The notes under the pieces: model-generated
What the model was told of the DNA's origin: nothing
The model's database searches: none
The model's input: the letters and a program-made list of their open reading frames with translations, nothing else
In this document: positions 15,006-18,800 of the stretch, in pieces
Position numbering within the stretch: the first letter of the stretch is position 1
How the letters are laid out: every line of letters starts with the position of its first letter
Program-made: the position numbers and the translations under genes
DNA from: Prolixibacteraceae bacterium
GTDB taxonomy: Bacteria > Bacteroidota > Bacteroidia > Bacteroidales > Prolixibacteraceae
Reading direction: 5' to 3'
Assembly: GCA_016930735.1 (NCBI GenBank)
Contig: JAFGGF010000048.1
Coordinates: forward strand, 1-18,800
DNA: 18,800 nt

Positions 15006-17054
15006 TTATTGTAACTTTTTTTCCAGTTCTGTTATTCTGTCTTTTAATTCTTTGATCCTGAATTCACGCCCGACAAACAGCTGGTTGTATTCTTCCAATT
15101 CCTTGTTTTTCTCTTCCAGTTCCCTGTTTTTTTCCAATAATTCACTGGTTCGTTGATTTACAGTTTCTTCTAATCTGTTTTGATGTTCGGTGAGTTTGAT
15201 TTCCAATTCTTTACGCTCGGTAATATCTTTTGAAATTATTTGAACTCCAATAACATTTCCCTCTGCATTTTTTATCCTTGAATAAGTTGATAAATACCAG
15301 GAGGTTCCTGAAGGAAGCTGTACTTCATCTTCATAATCCTCACTTTTTTCAGAATGGGCAGCCTTTTTAATTCTTTTCAGGTATGTATTGCCTGACAACT
15401 CACCATACAGTTCAAATAAATTTTTTCCGGTAAAGTCTTCCGGATTACCACCCATAAGCGATGCAGCCAGATTATTAAAAAGGATTAAATTTCCTTCAAG
15501 GTCATAGTACCCAGTTCCTGCGCCGGTATTTTCAAGCAAGGTCCGGTATTTTTCTTCATTTTCTTTTAAAGCTATTTTTCTTTGTATATCTCCGGTAATA
15601 TCGCGGCATTGTGCAAACAATAATCCATTGGGAAGGACAATTGCGTTCAGGTCGGCTTTAATTATAACTCCGTCTTTCCTTTTTAACTCAAAATAATCAT
15701 ATAAATGGCCTTTTTCCAAAATCTTCCGGAATCTGTTACCACTTATATCCTGGGTGCCAATATCCTTAATATTCAGCTTTGAAATTTCGTTGACTGAATA
15801 TCCAAGCATTCTGCTTGCAGCTTTATTGGCATAAACATAGTCGCCGTTTTTGTTTGCAAGGAAGATTGCGTCATTGGAATATTCTGTAATTGCCTTAAAT
15901 TTCTCTTCACTTTCAAACAATGCTTTTTCTGCCTCTTTTTTATCGGTTATGTCCCTTCCAACTGCAACAATTTCATTAGTTTTCCCCTTTGAGTCAGAAT
16001 TACCACGTAACGACCAGCCGAACCACCGCCAGCCATCCACCGTTTTTGCCCTTTCCTCATGGTAGGTTTTATAAGGAGGATTCATTACCGACTCAATTGA
16101 TTTTAAAACGGCTTCACGGTCATCTTCATGGATTAACGGAACAAATGATTTGTTTTGTATTTCCTGTTCAGTTACACCAAATGTCTGGCAGTAATTCGGA
16201 CTAGCAAATAATATATTTTTTGCAGAATCAATTATTACCATTAAATCGTTCTGGTTTTCAACCAGCAACCTGTATTTTTCTTCACTTTTTTTCAGGGCAT
16301 CCTGCACTTTTGATTTTTCCGTAATATCCCTTAATATTGCCTGGATTCCGGTTATTTTATTTTCCTGCTTTATAAAGCTGGTTTTAGCTTCGCCTTTTCT
16401 TATTTCGCCTGAAGCATGTTTCCAGTTAAATTCAAATGTTCCGGGATTTTTACCCGATAACAGATCTTTTAAAATTTTTTTGTAAAATGAAAAATCCTGT
16501 TTTACTAAAGTCGGGATTGAAAAAACATTTTTTCCAACAAACCGGTTTTCTTCAAATCCTGTTATTTCTGTAAATGATTTATTTATGTTTGTTACAACTG
16601 CTTTATTATTAATTACAACAATTCCGTCGGGTGATGATTCAATCAATGATTTATATTTTTCTTCATTTTCTTTCAGGATTATTTCTGTAATTATACGTTT
16701 TGTTACGATTCTTACAGTTGTAATTATTCCATCGAATTCACCTTCAGGGCTTAATACCGGAACCATCCATCCATTTTGCCAGGTATCTTTTCCGGAAGGT
16801 GTTTTAACAAATGTTTCATACCATACAGTTTTTAAAGTTTCTTTAGCTTTCAGGTAATAATTATTAAACTCCTTTGTTGATTCATTAGGGAAATCTCTTA
16901 ATATATTCTTATCAAGAATTTTACTGATAGCTATGCCGGTTATTTTTTCCATGGCCTTGTTTGCATATATAATAACATCATTCCTGTTACATACAAAAAG
17001 GCCATCTTCAATATTTTCCACAATATTTTCAAAAAAACCAGACGATGGATTCAT
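15006..17054 (-). CDS. Five-PAS sensor protein with LFVGREFR tail, no kinase
   Basis: This 682-residue soluble protein is built from five PAS domains (about 5-118, 134-245, 260-371, 386-488, 503-613). Several have a clear PAC end such as RDITEK, RDITDK and KDITER. A signalling helix (about 615-655, with VNQRTSEL and two EKNxELE units) joins them to the C-terminal YNQLFVGREFRIKELKDRITELEKKLQ, given here in two parts: the tail motif and a short helix. The stop is clean and there is no HisKA or HATPase domain. PAS ligands such as heme or flavin cannot be assigned. It is the first gene of a unit with the two 6TM proteins, behind a 127-base gap that contains the shared palindrome. The ATG at 17052-17054 has no Shine-Dalgarno match, as is usual for Bacteroidota. 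Confidence 0.92.
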   Translation of the reverse strand: MNPSSGFFENIVENIEDGLFVCNRNDVIIYANKAMEKITGIAISKILDKNILRDFPNESTKEFNNYYLKAKETLKTVWYETFVKTPSGKDTWQNGWMVPVLSPEGEFDGIITTVRIVTKRIITEIILKENEEKYKSLIESSPDGIVVINNKAVVTNINKSFTEITGFEENRFVGKNVFSIPTLVKQDFSFYKKILKDLLSGKNPGTFEFNWKHASGEIRKGEAKTSFIKQENKITGIQAILRDITEKSKVQDALKKSEEKYRLLVENQNDLMVIIDSAKNILFASPNYCQTFGVTEQEIQNKSFVPLIHEDDREAVLKSIESVMNPPYKTYHEERAKTVDGWRWFGWSLRGNSDSKGKTNEIVAVGRDITDKKEAEKALFESEEKFKAITEYSNDAIFLANKNGDYVYANKAASRMLGYSVNEISKLNIKDIGTQDISGNRFRKILEKGHLYDYFELKRKDGVIIKADLNAIVLPNGLLFAQCRDITGDIQRKIALKENEEKYRTLLENTGAGTGYYDLEGNLILFNNLAASLMGGNPEDFTGKNLFELYGELSGNTYLKRIKKAAHSEKSEDYEDEVQLPSGTSWYLSTYSRIKNAEGNVIGVQIISKDITERKELEIKLTEHQNRLEETVNQRTSELLEKNRELEEKNKELEEYNQLFVGREFRIKELKDRITELEKKLQ
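15039..15071 (-). other. C-terminal tail motif copy (GREFRIKELKD)
   Basis: Tail copy of the five-PAS protein. The opening Tyr lies 21 residues after the Arg of RTSEL (three heptads). At the DNA level 29 bases, 15040-15068, are identical to both 44-bp repeat copies. Confidence 0.85.
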
Positions 17055-17181
17055 TCTTGTTTACATTAAAAAACGGTAATACTAATCAGGTAAAAATAGA
17101 AAAAGCAGTATTTGCAATCTATAAGGAAATTCCTTAAAAATATTACGATAAAATAAAAAATCATTGCAATAAAGCTAACGG
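17055..17181. promoter_or_regulatory. Intergenic gap with shared palindrome before the five-PAS gene
   Basis: This AT-rich spacer lies between two sensor transcription units. It holds palindrome copy B and, nearer the ATG, the string GTAAAAATAG (17090-17099), which also occurs next to copy A (18663-18672). On the minus strand this reads CTATTTTTAC, which resembles a -7 TAnnTTTG box with the last base changed. That promoter reading is weak. Confidence 0.4.
17120..17138. repeat. Palindrome TAAGGAA-A-TTCCTTA, copy B
   Basis: The 15-base core TAAGGAAATTCCTTA (17122-17136) is the exact reverse complement of the core of copy C. It lies 46-60 bases after the stop of the upstream gene and 68 bases before the ATG at 17054. 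No T-run follows it on the minus strand, so the terminator explanation is weakest for this copy. Confidence 0.6.
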
Positions 17182-18537
17182 TTACTGATTCAAAAATTTA
17201 TTTTCCAGTTCCTTTATTCTATCCTTTAATTCTTTGATTCTGAATTCCCTGCCAATAAATAACTGGTTGTAGTCTTCCAATTCTTTATTTTTTTCTTCCA
17301 GTTCAAGCGTCCTTTTTTTAACTATTTCTTCAAGGTGTTCACGGTAATCCTGTAACTCCCTTATTGCTTTTTTCTTATCGGTAATATCGTGTAAAATAAC
17401 CAGTGTGGCAGGTTCTCCTTCAAAATTAATGAAAGTTGACGAAACCTCAACTTCCCTGATTTCACCGGTTAAGGTTATAGCTTTTGATTCGTAAGTAAGA
17501 AAATCAATTCCCTGTTCCATTCGGTTTTTATAAATTTCGGCAACCCGTTGTTTTTCATCAGGTGTCACAAAATCGAGGAATTTTTTTCCAATCAGGGCAT
17601 CTTCATTTACATTATTAGCTTTTAATAATGCTTTATTTACATACTTAATTATGCCGTTTTTAATTATAAAAATCATTTCCTGGGCTGTCTCAACAACTGT
17701 GCGGTATTTTTCTTCGTTTTCTTTTAAAGCCAACTCTATTTTTTTTCGTTCTGAAATATCAGTTGCAATGTGAATTATCTTATCTATTTTCCTGTTTTTA
17801 TCAAAAACCGGAGTACAGGAAACCATATATGTACCGCCAAGGGTTTCCATTTCTATGTCAATTGTTTCAGTATCTTCCGATAGTATTAATTTTTTAAGGG
17901 GGCAACCATATGCAGGAGAACATGCATTTTCAGAATGGAAAATCTCAAAACATTTTTTCTTTTTTATGTCATTTATCGATAAACCTGTTTTTTGAATTAC
18001 TTCCTGATTGGCATCGATAACCCTGAAATTTTTATTTAAAATGATAGCAGGTTGCTTTAACGAATTAAAAATTGCCTGCCAGTCGGTTTTTACAATTTGC
18101 AGTTCCGATTCTATTCTTTTCTTCTCAGTAATATCACGCGATATAAAAAGAATCCTGTTTCCGGGTATCAACTTTGCAAAACATTCAAAATTACGCCATT
18201 GGTTATTTTTATTTTTAGCCCTGAATTCCAACACTTCGGAAATATCTTCTCCCGTACGTTTAAATATTTCATTTACCTTTCTTTGCAAGTAATTTTTTAA
18301 CAGGGGCAGGAGCTTTATTTTATCTTCAGGATGAATAAAATCGAAGCCGTTTTTACCAAGGAGCTCTTCCGGTTTATAGCCCATAATATTTTCGTGGCAG
18401 GGATTCAAATATAAATACCTTGGTTTAATACCGAAAGTTGTTACTGATATCATAATATCGGTATTCTCTACAATGGTTTTAAAAATATCATCATTAATCA
18501 GATTGATTGACTGATCATCATTCCTACCTTCAAGCAT
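17182..18537 (-). CDS. Three-PAS sensor protein with cysteine-bearing PAS and LFIGREFR tail, no kinase
   Basis: This is a 451-residue soluble protein. PAS1 spans about 16-138 (IHPEDK, SRDITEKK), PAS2 about 152-263 and PAS3 about 276-388 (ILHDITDKK). PAS2 contains the pattern C196-x4-H201-x4-C206-x5-C212 followed by PL. This fits a recurring PAS subtype with a CxxxxH...C...CPL insert, possibly metal- or redox-responsive. A signalling helix (VKKRTLEL, about 390-424) leads into the tail YNQLFIGREFRIKELKDRIKEL. It ends cleanly without a catalytic domain. It stands alone between two gaps of 191 and 127 bases, each with a copy of the shared palindrome, and is likely a single-gene transcription unit. 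The ATG at 18535-18537 has no Shine-Dalgarno match. Confidence 0.92.
   Translation of the reverse strand: MLEGRNDDQSINLINDDIFKTIVENTDIMISVTTFGIKPRYLYLNPCHENIMGYKPEELLGKNGFDFIHPEDKIKLLPLLKNYLQRKVNEIFKRTGEDISEVLEFRAKNKNNQWRNFECFAKLIPGNRILFISRDITEKKRIESELQIVKTDWQAIFNSLKQPAIILNKNFRVIDANQEVIQKTGLSINDIKKKKCFEIFHSENACSPAYGCPLKKLILSEDTETIDIEMETLGGTYMVSCTPVFDKNRKIDKIIHIATDISERKKIELALKENEEKYRTVVETAQEMIFIIKNGIIKYVNKALLKANNVNEDALIGKKFLDFVTPDEKQRVAEIYKNRMEQGIDFLTYESKAITLTGEIREVEVSSTFINFEGEPATLVILHDITDKKKAIRELQDYREHLEEIVKKRTLELEEKNKELEDYNQLFIGREFRIKELKDRIKELENKFLNQ
17221..17253 (-). other. C-terminal tail motif copy (GREFRIKELKD)
   Basis: Tail copy of the three-PAS protein. The opening Tyr lies 14 residues after the Arg of RTLEL (two heptads). 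The peptide is identical to the copies in the two 6TM proteins, but the codons differ at several third positions, so this copy has been separate for longer than the 44-bp repeat pair. Confidence 0.85.
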
Positions 18538-18728
18538 TTAATTTTTAAGTTTTATACCTCTTACCCAGATATTGATTTAATATGAGTAGTAGATGATATT
18601 AAGAAATTTAAATTCCAATGATAACAATTCTCAAGCTGTAAAAATACTGTTTGATAAAAATAGTAAAAATAGGGGAATTCCTTATTGTATGTGAAAAAAT
18701 GACTAAATCAGGTATTTACATAATTAAA
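18538..18728. promoter_or_regulatory. Intergenic gap with shared palindrome before the three-PAS gene
   Basis: At 191 bases this is the longest gap of the window. It is AT-rich, without an open frame worth calling. It contains palindrome copy A and GTAAAAATAG directly beside it. The 130 bases between the palindrome and the ATG show no clear -33/-7 pair. Confidence 0.4.
18668..18686. repeat. Imperfect palindrome AATAGGGGAATTCCTTATT, copy A
   Basis: It matches copy C at 16 of 19 positions. Its core GGAATTCC (18674-18681) is symmetric with an even centre, unlike the odd centres of copies B and C. It starts 42 bases after the upstream stop codon. On the minus strand it forms AATAAGG/CCCTATT with one mismatch and is followed by a T-rich tract, so a weak terminator is possible. 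Confidence 0.5.
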
Positions 18729-18800
18729 TTACTGGCCTTTTAATTTACTTTCCAGTTCCTTTATTTTATCTTTCAATTCCTTGATCCTGAACTCCCTGCC
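18729..18800 (-). CDS. 3' end of a further LFVGREFR-tail protein (truncated by window edge)
   Basis: The minus strand is open from the right edge to a TAA at 18729-18731 and gives 23 residues, beginning GREFRIKELKDKIKELESKL and ending KGQ. This is the tail of the sensor proteins in the rest of the window, at the same distance from a stop codon, so it is a real gene end. The N-terminal part, and hence the sensory domain, lies outside the window. The tail motif occupies 18768-18800. Confidence 0.88.
   Translation of the reverse strand, partial: GREFRIKELKDKIKELESKLKGQ

Noticed and set aside
17055..17181. Clear Bacteroidota promoter (TTTG and TAnnTTTG) in the intergenic gaps
   Set aside because: Only one- or two-mismatch strings with unsuitable spacing were found, and such matches are frequent in DNA this AT-rich.
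10120..18800. Regularly recurring conserved DNA segment considered as a CRISPR-like or other spaced array
   Set aside because: The repeats are 0.8-2 kb apart, lie in frame at the 3' ends of genes and encode the tail peptide, so protein homology explains them.

Overview
The window looks like part of a Bacteroidota (Bacteroidetes-type) genome. The DNA is AT-rich, starts lack clear Shine-Dalgarno sequences, and the genes are large multi-PAS signalling proteins packed head to tail. This assignment rests on style and composition only; no phylogenetic marker gene is present. Every supported gene reads on the minus strand, so transcription runs from the right edge to the left edge. There is no gene-free stretch longer than about 200 bases.

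Layout in transcription order. (1) 18800-18729: the last 23 codons of a truncated gene. (2) 18537-17182: soluble triple-PAS protein. (3) 17054-13187: five-PAS protein, then two six-helix membrane proteins, spaced 3 and 4 bases apart. (4) 13051-10078: two single-pass-in/single-pass-out receptors, one with a four-helix-bundle and one with a Cache-type periplasmic domain, overlapping by 11 bases. (5) 9925-152: a tight signalling core. It holds a GAF-like/PAS histidine kinase, an Rcp1-like stand-alone receiver, a REC-PAS3 protein, an eight-PAS hybrid kinase and a REC-histidine kinase, with junctions of 6, 2, 2 and -1 bases.

The striking point is that all seven proteins in blocks 1-4 (as far as visible) end in nearly the same C-terminal peptide, of the form YNxLFVGREFRIKELKDKI plus a short coiled coil. 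None of the six complete ones has a kinase, cyclase, DNA-binding or chemotaxis output domain. The REC-PAS3 protein of the core ends in a diverged version. The sensory parts are unrelated (PAS arrays, 4HB, Cache, two different 6TM domains), so one output tail has been attached to many inputs. The coiled coil joining the sensors to this tail varies in length only by whole heptads: 7, 14, 14, 21, 21, 28 and 70 residues. The same ruler measured to the Phe six residues before the active His in two kinases of the core gives 28 and 49. My working model, which is inference, is a sensor array in which kinase-less receptors pair through a His-less pseudo-DHp tail with each other or with the kinases of block 5, which feed several receiver domains.

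The three long gaps that separate the sensor transcription units each contain a near-identical palindrome built on TAAGG-AAWTT-CCTTA. It is a candidate shared operator or terminator. No DNA-binding effector is encoded here, so the physiological output is unknown.
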